A stretch of 7,034 nucleotides of DNA, taken from Bacteroidota bacterium (GTDB lineage: Bacteria; Bacteroidota; Bacteroidia; Bacteroidales; SZUA-534). Both the position numbers and the translations under genes were made by a program. Of the stretch, positions 1 through 6,046 are shown piece after piece; the first letter of the stretch is position 1, and every line of letters starts with the position of its first letter. The stretch spans positions 1-7,034 of the forward strand of contig JAIFNJ010000237.1 in assembly GCA_020047835.1 (NCBI GenBank), given 5' to 3'. The notes under the pieces were generated by a model. It worked only from the letters and a program-made list of their open reading frames with translations. It was not told where the DNA came from and searched no databases.

Positions 1-1449
1 AAATCACACTTTGTAGGTTTTAAAAATTTCATTCCGGCTTTTACCTTAACATCGGGCTGTGCTGGATTTAACATCAACCTGGAGCGGGCCATTGAATATT
101 TAAAAGCCCACCCGGAAGCAAAACATGTTATTGTAGCTCATACCGAAACCATGTCGTCATTCCTCACACAACGGGTTAAGTTTGTGCCTTTTGTTACTTT
201 TGCCGATGGTGCCGCAGCTGTTATTCTATCAAGGGTAGAAACCGATTTACCACAAGGAGTATTAGCGGTTAACAATTATCAGGACCTTCAAATGGTTGAT
301 TTTGTAGGGGTGGATAAATTCTGGAACCTGTACATGGACGATTCCTTGATAAAAGACCGTGCGGTGGAAAACATTCCGGCAGCTTCTAACGAAGTGCTTA
401 AACAATCGGGTTGGAATGCGGCCGATTTAGATTTATGCGTTCCTCATCAAACCGGCAATGCCATATTGTATCCGGCAGCTCAAGCACTGGGATTAACCCC
501 CAAACAAGTATTTTTGGAAGCCCAGCATCAATACGGAAATGTATCCGGTGCTACCGTTCCAATAGCCTATTCCATGCTCAATGAACAGCAACGACTTAAA
601 CCGGGTATGAAGTTGTTGAGTCCCATGGCGGGAGTTGGAGGAAATTATGGCGCATTTACCTATTTAGTGCCTGATGAAAAATTCAAAAATAAAAAACTGG
701 AGTACCTGTATTCCGGCGATTTAAAAGGAACTACCGCTCTAGTATTAGGAGCCAGCGGAACGTTAGGAAAAGAAATTGCTCTCGACTTGGCAAAGCGCGG
801 GGTTAATTTAATACTGCATTACAACCGCAACCGGGAAAACCTAACCGATGAAGTATTGGTAGCCAAGCAATATGGTATTACCATTGAGGCTTTTCAGGCC
901 GATTTTAATGTTCCATCGGAAGTAGAAAAATTGGGTAATTTTTTAACTCAAAACGGCCGTATCATTAACTTTTTTATAAATGCTGCTGGGGTTTTAATGA
1001 GCCGCAAAGAAGGAAAAGTATTGAATGTTAACCACTATGGCCCGTTGCAGTTATTCAAAAAAGTTTTTCCTATACTTAAAGGAACTGCTTTGTTTGTAGG
1101 TGCTGCGGCTGAGGATGTTAACGTTCCTGAAATTCATGAATTTATTTCAGCCAAACGAAGCCTTCATGGAGTGTTAGCCAGTCTATCGGGCGAAATGCTC
1201 AAAACCGGAAATTATCTGATTTGGTATATGCCGGGAATCCTAAATGGAGGAATGCTCCGCAATATCAACCCGAATGCCTTGTATTTGTTTTCATCAGAAA
1301 TTGGTCAGGAAAAACCACTGGAAATGGCTGAAATTGCCATGCGGATTGTAAGTTCACTCTATATTCCAAAAGTTGTGGGAGCGCATCATACTTACGAAAA
1401 TGCCATGGTAGTGCGCAGAGATGGGTATCAGATGGAGGTGGATATTTAA
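1..1449 (+). CDS. KAS III (FabH-like) / SDR-like fusion protein, 5' partial
   Basis: The frame is open from base 1, so the gene begins upstream; the ATG at 151 is internal. The first half is a beta-ketoacyl-ACP synthase III-type condensing enzyme. The nucleophile Cys sits in SGCAGF (codon 58-60), the catalytic His in VPHQTGNAI (445-447), and the Asn in YGNVSGATVP (538-540), so the Cys-His-Asn triad is complete. By comparison with FabH (Cys near residue 112), roughly 90 residues are missing. From about base 724 an SDR-like Rossmann domain follows in frame: GASGTLG nucleotide loop, DFN, NAAG and VNHYG motifs. Its active site is degenerate: the YxxxK Tyr is Phe (FISAK, 1141-1155) and the Ser about 13 residues earlier is Ala (1102-1104); the Lys remains. 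Known: KAS III enzymes condense acyl-CoA with malonyl-ACP. Inferred: a specialised lipid or polyketide-type condensation, with the second domain binding a nucleotide or serving a structural role. The substrate cannot be told from sequence. Confidence 0.85.
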   Translation, partial: KSHFVGFKNFIPAFTLTSGCAGFNINLERAIEYLKAHPEAKHVIVAHTETMSSFLTQRVKFVPFVTFADGAAAVILSRVETDLPQGVLAVNNYQDLQMVDFVGVDKFWNLYMDDSLIKDRAVENIPAASNEVLKQSGWNAADLDLCVPHQTGNAILYPAAQALGLTPKQVFLEAQHQYGNVSGATVPIAYSMLNEQQRLKPGMKLLSPMAGVGGNYGAFTYLVPDEKFKNKKLEYLYSGDLKGTTALVLGASGTLGKEIALDLAKRGVNLILHYNRNRENLTDEVLVAKQYGITIEAFQADFNVPSEVEKLGNFLTQNGRIINFFINAAGVLMSRKEGKVLNVNHYGPLQLFKKVFPILKGTALFVGAAAEDVNVPEIHEFISAKRSLHGVLASLSGEMLKTGNYLIWYMPGILNGGMLRNINPNALYLFSSEIGQEKPLEMAEIAMRIVSSLYIPKVVGAHHTYENAMVVRRDGYQMEVDI

Positions 1450-1453
1450 TTTT

Positions 1454-1485
1454 TTTGTAGTATTTATATTAATTGTTTACTTTAG
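1454..1485 (+). promoter_or_regulatory. Bacteroidota-type promoter for the ZIP-like gene
   Basis: TTTG at 1454-1457, a 20-bp spacer, then TACTTTAG at 1478-1485. This matches the Bacteroidota -33/-7 consensus (TTTG, 19-21 bp, TAnnTTTG) with one mismatch in the -7 element. The implied transcription start is in the low 1490s, giving a leader of roughly 35 nt before the ATG at 1529. The region is A/T-rich, so a chance match is possible. Confidence 0.5.
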
Positions 1486-1528
1486 TTCTTAATAATAGCT
1501 CACTGATGTCCAATTAATAACTTCTAAA

Positions 1529-3025
1529 ATGAGAATAAAAATCCTGATTGTAACCAGCTTGATGGTTTTTTTACTAGTTGCTTTTATCTCCCCAATTTTT
1601 GCTAATGCCGGTATAAATCCTTCGGAGCTCGAAGGTACCTACAAATTTGCATTTTGGGCATTTCTATTGGGGGGTATTAGCGCCGTATCGTTGGTATTAG
1701 GTTCCATGCTTGGATTGCTTTGGCAGCCAAAGCCTATAATTACAGCAGCATTTACGGCATTTGGAGCCGGTGCTTTGCTGGCAGCCCTCAGTGTAGAATT
1801 AATTGCCCCAACAGTAATGGAATTTGTAAGCGAAAGTAAGGGTTCACTTCATAATACCGAAGGACACAAGCAATCGCTGGAATTCATCTTTTTAATTGCC
1901 GGTTGTATTGCCGGAGGATTTCTTTTTTTCATTTTAAATGAAGCGCTTAATAGTCAGGGAGGATATTTACGTAAGGTTTCAACAACTATTTCATACTTAA
2001 ATTATAAACGGAATCACCGGTTCCGGGTAGCCCTAAAACGGTTGTCAAAAATAAAGCTATTCCGGCACATACCGCATGCTCACATGGCCGCATTGGTTAA
2101 ACACATACGTCATTTCCATGCTAAGCAAGGAAAAATTCTTTTTACAAAAGGGGAGCCGGTTAACCGTTTAATCATTATTGAAGAAGGCGAAGTATCTCTC
2201 ATGGATGGAGATACCGTATTAGAGGTTATTGGTGCGGGACATATGATTGGTGAAACGGCCTTATTCCATCATGCACCGGCTGCTTTTTCGGCCTTTGCCA
2301 AAACCCCAATAAAAGCATTTGAAATAACCCAAACCGATTTTAATGCATTACGTGATGACTGCCCGGAGCTGCAGCATATAATGGAGGAAGAGTCAGCGCT
2401 TGAATTAATGGCTGAACAGGCGAACCATTCTTCGGAACAAAACAACAATAACCATTCCCAAGAATGGGCTAATGCTGCATCGGATCACATTCACCCAGTG
2501 AGTTATATACCTTCGCAAACTGAGATTAACGATGCTTCAAAAAAGCATGGTTCTGCTCCACTTTCTATCTGGTTGGGAATATTCTTAGACGGCATACCAG
2601 AAAGTTTTGTGATTGGAGCCGGTTTTCTGCTTATTTTGACGGCAAAACTAGGCAGTGGAGCCGTCGTATTTGCCGATGTGGTTCCATACACGTTAATAGC
2701 TGGTCTCTTTTTATCAAATTTTCCGGAAGCCATGTCGAGTTCCATTGGAATGAAAAAAATGGGATGGAAAGCTGGCAAAATATTGATTTTGTGGACTTCA
2801 CTTATGCTGATGACTGCTTTTGGTGCCTCTTTTGGATATTTTTACGGAGCAAAAATCCCCAATTACATTGAAATTGGCATTGAAGGCCTTGCTGCCGGAG
2901 CTATGCTTACCATGATTGCCCAAACCATGATTCCGGAGGCGGTGCACATTGGAGGTAATCGCGTTACCGGGCTGAGCACCCTTTTTGGATATATGGCTGC
3001 TGTAGCTTTTAAAGTGTTTGAATAG
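1529..3025 (+). CDS. ZIP-like metal transporter with embedded cNMP-binding-fold domain
   Basis: 498 aa. A hydrophobic N-terminus (residues 3-25) ending in FANA looks like a cleavable signal peptide. Eight membrane segments follow, near residues 41-64, 70-95, 118-138, 344-371, 382-402, 415-438, 446-470 and 478-496, the number and 3+5 split of the ZIP fold. The last five carry ZIP-like signatures: DGIPES (354-359) in TM4, SNFPEA (396-401) in TM5 and AAGAML...IPEAVH (455-473) in TM7. Between TM3 and TM4 lies a cyclic-nucleotide-binding-fold domain, about 176-290, with KGEPVNRLIIIEEGEV and GETALF motifs, followed by an Asn/His-rich linker (about 299-322). ZIP proteins move Zn, Fe or Mn into the cytoplasm. 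The fold call is strong; substrate and direction are inferred. Two deviations: the His-Asn pair of the ZIP TM4 motif is Asp-Gly, and the cNMP phosphate-binding Arg appears absent. No Shine-Dalgarno sequence precedes the ATG; the leader is A/T-rich. Confidence 0.8.
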   Translation: MRIKILIVTSLMVFLLVAFISPIFANAGINPSELEGTYKFAFWAFLLGGISAVSLVLGSMLGLLWQPKPIITAAFTAFGAGALLAALSVELIAPTVMEFVSESKGSLHNTEGHKQSLEFIFLIAGCIAGGFLFFILNEALNSQGGYLRKVSTTISYLNYKRNHRFRVALKRLSKIKLFRHIPHAHMAALVKHIRHFHAKQGKILFTKGEPVNRLIIIEEGEVSLMDGDTVLEVIGAGHMIGETALFHHAPAAFSAFAKTPIKAFEITQTDFNALRDDCPELQHIMEEESALELMAEQANHSSEQNNNNHSQEWANAASDHIHPVSYIPSQTEINDASKKHGSAPLSIWLGIFLDGIPESFVIGAGFLLILTAKLGSGAVVFADVVPYTLIAGLFLSNFPEAMSSSIGMKKMGWKAGKILILWTSLMLMTAFGASFGYFYGAKIPNYIEIGIEGLAAGAMLTMIAQTMIPEAVHIGGNRVTGLSTLFGYMAAVAFKVFE

Positions 3026-3044
3026 TTAACTACCATTAAATTTG
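3017..3044 (+). promoter_or_regulatory. Possible promoter for yaaA (weak)
   Basis: TAAATTTG at 3037-3044 fits the TAnnTTTG -7 consensus exactly, and TTTG at 3017-3020 could be the -33 element, but the spacer is only 16 bp. It starts inside the end of the ZIP-like gene. A transcript from it would begin just before the terminator hairpin at 3053-3095, which argues against it unless there is read-through or attenuation. No better pair is visible between the hairpin and the yaaA start. Confidence 0.25.
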
Positions 3045-3052
3045 TAAAAACT

Positions 3053-3095
3053 AACCCTAGCCATTTAATTTTAACTTGGCTGGGGTTGCTTTTTT
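3053..3095 (+). terminator. Intrinsic terminator after the ZIP-like gene
   Basis: Arms 3053-3063 (AACCCTAGCCA) and 3077-3087 (TGGCTGGGGTT) pair over 11 bp, with ten Watson-Crick pairs and one T.G wobble (3058/3082). The loop is 13 nt and A/T-rich. A GC and then six Ts (3090-3095) follow. It starts 27 bp after the stop codon at 3025 and ends 21 bp before yaaA, so it should separate the two transcripts. On the minus strand the wobble becomes an A.C mismatch and the A-tract precedes the hairpin, so the + orientation is favoured. Confidence 0.8.
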
Positions 3096-3116
3096 AAAAC
3101 CTAACCTAAGAAACCC

Positions 3117-3884
3117 ATGCTTATTTTACTTTCTCCCGCCAAAACACTTGACTTTGAGAACGCGCGAGTTGTTACACAAAAGAGTTTTCCTGAGTTCAGC
3201 CACCAAGCCAGCCAGCTGATTAACCTGTTAAAAAAATATTCAGTTTCTGAACTTATGGAAATGATGGATATTAGCGATAAACTGGCCGCGCTGAATGCTG
3301 CCCGATTTAAAACATGGCAGAAAGAACCCAATGAAACACTGATGCGACAAGCCATTTGTGCGTTTAATGGCGATGCTTACACCGGTTTGAATGTTAGCGA
3401 CTGGACCGATGCTGATTTCGCTTATTCACAGGAACACCTGCGCATTTTATCAGGCTTGTATGGTGTGCTCCGGCCTTTGGATTATATCAGTCCCTATCGA
3501 TTAGAAATGGGAATCAAACTCCCCAATAAAAAAGGAGAAACCTTATATCACTTTTGGGGCAATCAAATTGCAAAAAATATCAGCAATCAATTAAAAGAAC
3601 AAGGTGATAATACACTTGTAAATCTTGCATCGAACGAATATTTTAAAGCGCTAAAGATTAAAGAACTAAAGACTGAATTAATTACACCTGTATTTAAAGA
3701 TGCACAAAATGGAGAATACAAAGTAGTCAGCTTCTTTGCCAAAAAAGCCCGGGGAATGATGAGCCGCTATATAATCAAAAATCGAATTTCGCAACCTCAC
3801 CAAATTAAAGAATTTACCGACAGCGGCTATTCCTTTAATGACCGTTTAAGCAATGAAAAGGAATGGGTATTTACCCGTGGATAA
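3117..3884 (+). CDS. yaaA: Peroxide stress protein YaaA (UPF0246/DUF328)
   Basis: 255 aa, close to the length of E. coli YaaA and collinear with it throughout. Recognisable family blocks are MLILLSPAKTLDF at the N-terminus, SDKLAALNAARF (about 53-64), FNGDAYTGLN (about 83-92), LRILSGLYGVLRPLDYISPY (about 108-127), LEMGIKLPNK, LASNEYFKALK (about 169-179) and FFAKKARGMMSRYII (about 206-220). Known: in E. coli, YaaA is induced by OxyR under peroxide stress and lowers intracellular unincorporated iron, protecting DNA and proteins from Fenton chemistry; its biochemical activity is not fully settled. The ATG at 3117 gives the exact family N-terminus, so the start is secure despite no Shine-Dalgarno sequence. 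An intrinsic terminator lies just upstream, so it is probably not co-transcribed with the ZIP-like gene. No OxyR-type operator was recognised. Confidence 0.96.
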   Translation: MLILLSPAKTLDFENARVVTQKSFPEFSHQASQLINLLKKYSVSELMEMMDISDKLAALNAARFKTWQKEPNETLMRQAICAFNGDAYTGLNVSDWTDADFAYSQEHLRILSGLYGVLRPLDYISPYRLEMGIKLPNKKGETLYHFWGNQIAKNISNQLKEQGDNTLVNLASNEYFKALKIKELKTELITPVFKDAQNGEYKVVSFFAKKARGMMSRYIIKNRISQPHQIKEFTDSGYSFNDRLSNEKEWVFTRG

Positions 3885-3960
3885 AAATCATGCTAGGCGT
3901 TCCTATTTGAAAACCTTTTTACTGCTCATCGGTTATAGGTTGCAAACAATTACCGATAGA

Positions 3961-4497
3961 ATGAAAAAAAAAATTATGCCCGTCCGGGTTTTTGTATTTA
4001 TCCTAACAATCAGCCTTATTAGTGCATGTTCCGGTGATAATAAAAATTCTATAGAACAATACTCCATTGTAATAACCGATGAATTACACCCCGCCGGATT
4101 GTTACCTGAATGCATGGAACTGAACAGTGAAGGCCAATTGATTCTTCGTACCAGCCGATTTAATGAGGTAGGAACTTTGTATCAAAAAAACTTTTTTATT
4201 GAATTGAGCAAAAAACAAACGGATTCGGTGAATTTGCTTATAGCGTCTTTAATGGACCAGAATCTTACCCTATTGAAGAATAACAATCCCGATTCGGTAG
4301 TTTATAAAGTGAATATTGATTGGATGATTAATGGCCAGCGAAGCACCCACTTGTTAATTGGAGATAATTTTACCCCTACATTAAACCAATTGATTGCCTA
4401 TTGTAAAAAATTACCAGAAAACAACCATCATTACAAACTCAAAGAATCACACTATTTTAATACCGATGAAATATGCTCTGGTATGATTAAACCCTAG
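3961..4497 (+). CDS. Small lipoprotein of unknown function
   Basis: 178 aa from the ATG at 3961. The N-terminus is a lipoprotein signal peptide: basic MKKK, a hydrophobic stretch (about 8-20), then lipobox ISAC with the acceptor Cys at residue 23 (4027-4029), followed by SGDNKNS. The frame is open back to an ATG at 3853, but that start would overlap yaaA by 32 bp and put about 36 polar residues before the signal peptide, so 3961 is preferred; an ATG at 3976 is a minor alternative. The mature part (about 155 aa) is soluble with alternating beta-type and helical stretches, and has three further Cys (51, 148, 172). I do not recognise a family. The ending, a short strand around an NG turn and then a helix near residues 138-150, is vaguely like small DUF6438-type lipoproteins, but their CP-x-Y motif is not evident. 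The predicted location is the periplasmic or outer membrane surface, by inference. Confidence 0.75.
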   Translation: MKKKIMPVRVFVFILTISLISACSGDNKNSIEQYSIVITDELHPAGLLPECMELNSEGQLILRTSRFNEVGTLYQKNFFIELSKKQTDSVNLLIASLMDQNLTLLKNNNPDSVVYKVNIDWMINGQRSTHLLIGDNFTPTLNQLIAYCKKLPENNHHYKLKESHYFNTDEICSGMIKP

Positions 4498-4548
4498 AAA
4501 TTATAGTGCGGCAGCTCCAAAACCCTTCATTTGTATATCATCATCCAA

Positions 4549-4580
4549 TTTGCATAACCCAACGGATTCCATTAGATTTG
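4549..4580 (+). promoter_or_regulatory. Consensus Bacteroidota promoter for the DUF3109 gene
   Basis: TTTG at 4549-4552, exactly 20 bp, then TAGATTTG at 4573-4580: a full match to the Bacteroidota -33/-7 consensus with optimal spacing, the best in the window. The expected transcription start near 4587 leaves a leader of only about a dozen bases before the ATG at 4600. This also fixes the gene as an independent unit from the lipoprotein upstream. Confidence 0.7.
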
Positions 4581-4599
4581 CCCCACAATTCAAATTAGC

Positions 4600-5181
4600 A
4601 TGTTACAAATAGAGAATACCATAATCAGTCTCGATATTTTTGAAAAAAAATTTGTTTGCAATCTAGGTGCCTGCAAAGGGGCTTGCTGCGTTGAAGGCGA
4701 TTCTGGTGCTCCCCTTGAGGCCGAAGAAACGGCTGTGTTGGAACAGATTTACACCGTAGTGAAAAACTACATGACTCCTGAAGGTATTGAAACCATTGAG
4801 AAATCAGGTAAATGGGTCTGTGATTTTGAAGGTGACAAAGTAACTCCTTTAAACAATAACAAGGAATGCGCCTACACTTACCGGGATGAAAAAGGAATTG
4901 TTCTTTGTGCCATTGAAAAAGCTTTTATGGAAGGAAAAATTTCCTTTCAAAAACCCATTTCATGCCATTTATATCCCATCCGGATAAAAAAACTGACTCT
5001 GTACGATGCAGTAAATTATGAATCGAACAAACTTTGTATGCCGGCTCGAATCCATGGCGAAACCCTTGGTGTGCCTTTATATAAATTTGTAAAAACTCCG
5101 CTCATCCGAAAATATGGCAAAGAATGGTATGAACAATTAGAAATTGCAGCCAACGAATTGAAGGATTATAAAAGAGAATAG
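4600..5181 (+). CDS. DUF3109 family cysteine-rich protein (YkgJ-like)
   Basis: 193 aa, cytoplasmic, with no signal peptide or membrane segment. Nine Cys, at residues 20, 25, 29, 30, 74, 90, 103, 122 and 146, are arranged as in DUF3109: CNLGACKGACC at 20-30, ECAY at 89-92, LCAIE at 102-106, ISCHLYPIR at 120-128 and KLC at 144-146. The Cys-rich start and the C-x-LYP-type motif also recall the YkgJ (CxxCxxCC) family, thought to bind a metal or Fe-S centre. The family is widespread in Bacteroidota with no proven function. The start at 4600 places the first Cys cluster where the family has it, and it follows a consensus promoter. Metal binding is inferred from the conserved Cys pattern, not shown. 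Its position close to yaaA and a ZIP-like transporter would suit a redox or metal role, but that is only context. Confidence 0.88.
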   Translation: MLQIENTIISLDIFEKKFVCNLGACKGACCVEGDSGAPLEAEETAVLEQIYTVVKNYMTPEGIETIEKSGKWVCDFEGDKVTPLNNNKECAYTYRDEKGIVLCAIEKAFMEGKISFQKPISCHLYPIRIKKLTLYDAVNYESNKLCMPARIHGETLGVPLYKFVKTPLIRKYGKEWYEQLEIAANELKDYKRE

Positions 5182-5260
5182 TTACAACTTTTTCATTCAT
5201 CATTTCATACTTCGATTCTTTTTTTGCACTAAACAACTTCCAATACTTTTTAATTACAAG

Positions 5261-5290
5261 CCAAATTTCCTTTTTCAATTATAAATTTGG
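5261..5290. repeat. Perfect 8-bp inverted repeat upstream of the barrel gene
   Basis: CCAAATTT (5261-5268) and AAATTTGG (5283-5290) are exact reverse complements separated by 14 nt. The right arm overlaps TAAATTTG (5282-5289), a perfect TAnnTTTG -7-like element, although no TTG lies at a suitable distance upstream. It could be an operator straddling a promoter, a weak hairpin, or chance in A/T-rich DNA. The next gene starts at 5326. The rest of the 5182-5325 gap is A/T-rich with a T7 tract near 5219-5225 and no clear terminator. Confidence 0.35.
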
Positions 5291-5325
5291 TTATTTGTAT
5301 CGTATTTAAATCAGGTTTTTTCGCC

Positions 5326-5937
5326 ATGAAGTCAATCGTTTTTACGGCTCTTTTTTTGGTAATTTCTGCGTTGACATTCAGTCAGACAGAAACCAATATG
5401 GACCGCGAATTTATATACGAAGGGCGACATTATATACCTAACAGTCCTTGGTTTACCGTTGGTTTTGGGTCAGGATACAATTTCAACGAAAAAGGATTGG
5501 AGCCTCATTTTAATCTGGATGCTCATTTCAGATTTTATAAAAAGAACTACCTGGCATTTGGTTTTTTAACTTCACGCGATCAATTTTTTGATCAAGATAC
5601 CGGACTTTTCCTACCTTTCTCGCGAAATCCCCATGGGATGAAAAGCACGCACCTAACCTACGGATTGCGAATAGAAAAATTGCATGCTAATTATTCCCTA
5701 TTTGCTGGTCCATCAGCTAATTGGGGTTACGATTATTTATATACCGATAGTTTAGGAAGAGCCTGGAGCCAAAAGTTTTTTGAACCCGGAATATATCTGG
5801 CCATAGAAGCAACCTGGAAATTTTATTTCGATATGGGAGTTGGAACTACTCTTTGGGTCAGCTATAGTAAAAGTTATCCTGTTTTTGGATTGTCGGTTCA
5901 TTGGTATCTTTCCACTGCTTTTAAACGGCAATTGTAA
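5326..5937 (+). CDS. Secreted protein, probable small outer-membrane beta-barrel
   Basis: 203 aa from the ATG at 5326. Residues 1-20 (MKS, then a hydrophobic core, ending ALTFSQ) form a classical signal peptide with the FSQ end common in Bacteroidota. The frame is open further upstream through a TTG, but that would bury the signal peptide behind extra residues, so 5326 is chosen. The mature part is rich in aromatic residues and Gly, with alternating strand-like segments (about 42-51, 60-70, 74-82, 107-117, 121-128, 153-165, 170-180, 185-193) separated by polar turns, which fits an eight-stranded outer-membrane barrel. There is no periplasmic OmpA-like domain and no TonB or sorting domain. The last residues (AFKRQL) do not form the usual terminal aromatic, so the barrel call is moderate. 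I do not recognise a named family. A second TAA follows the stop directly. Confidence 0.72.
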   Translation: MKSIVFTALFLVISALTFSQTETNMDREFIYEGRHYIPNSPWFTVGFGSGYNFNEKGLEPHFNLDAHFRFYKKNYLAFGFLTSRDQFFDQDTGLFLPFSRNPHGMKSTHLTYGLRIEKLHANYSLFAGPSANWGYDYLYTDSLGRAWSQKFFEPGIYLAIEATWKFYFDMGVGTTLWVSYSKSYPVFGLSVHWYLSTAFKRQL

Positions 5938-5955
5938 TAATTGCTGAACAATTAT
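5937..5955. other. Small A/T-rich hairpin at the end of the barrel gene
   Basis: ATAATTG (5937-5943) pairs perfectly with CAATTAT (5949-5955) around a 5-nt loop, starting at the last base of the stop codon. Only one G-C pair supports it and no T-tract follows, so it is at best a weak 3'-end stabiliser rather than an intrinsic terminator. The remaining gap to 6046 is A/T-rich; no convincing promoter pair was found for the next gene. Confidence 0.25.
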
Positions 5956-6046
5956 ACCTTCACAGGAGTTTTATTCAAAAATTCCATTTTAATTGCACTA
6001 TGTTTTTCAAATTGAGTCATTTTATTAACTTATAAAGCCCTTATCC

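Noticed and set aside
151..153. ATG at 151 as the start of the KAS III/SDR gene
   Set aside because: The frame is open to base 1 and the catalytic Cys motif lies upstream of this ATG, so it is an internal Met.
2503..2778. Open frame of 91 codons on the minus strand
   Set aside because: Lies entirely inside the ZIP-like gene, antisense to its conserved membrane segments, with no recognisable domain or start signal; a shadow frame.
3037..3052. Exact 16-bp repeat of TAAATTTGTAAAAACT, also at 5082-5097
   Set aside because: The second copy is inside the DUF3109 coding sequence, where it encodes part of KFVKT; the motif is low-complexity A/T-rich and a chance match is plausible.
3101..3355. Open frame of 84 codons on the minus strand
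   Set aside because: Antisense to the well-conserved start of yaaA; no independent support.
3906..3942. Promoter-like TTTG (3906-3909) and TAGGTTG (3936-3942) before the lipoprotein
   Set aside because: The spacer is about 26 bp and the -7 match is imperfect; too weak to call.
3853..3960. Upstream start for the lipoprotein gene at 3853
   Set aside because: It would overlap yaaA and add a polar N-terminus before a clear lipoprotein signal peptide; 3961 is much better supported.
3933..4115. Open frame of 60 codons on the minus strand
   Set aside because: Antisense to the lipoprotein signal-peptide region; its hydrophobic tail only mirrors the A/T-rich DNA.
5287..5325. TTG start for the barrel gene at 5287
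   Set aside because: The ATG at 5326 gives a standard signal peptide; the extra residues would displace it.
5999..6006. TATGTTTT as a -7 box for the M20 gene
   Set aside because: One mismatch and no TTG at an acceptable distance upstream.
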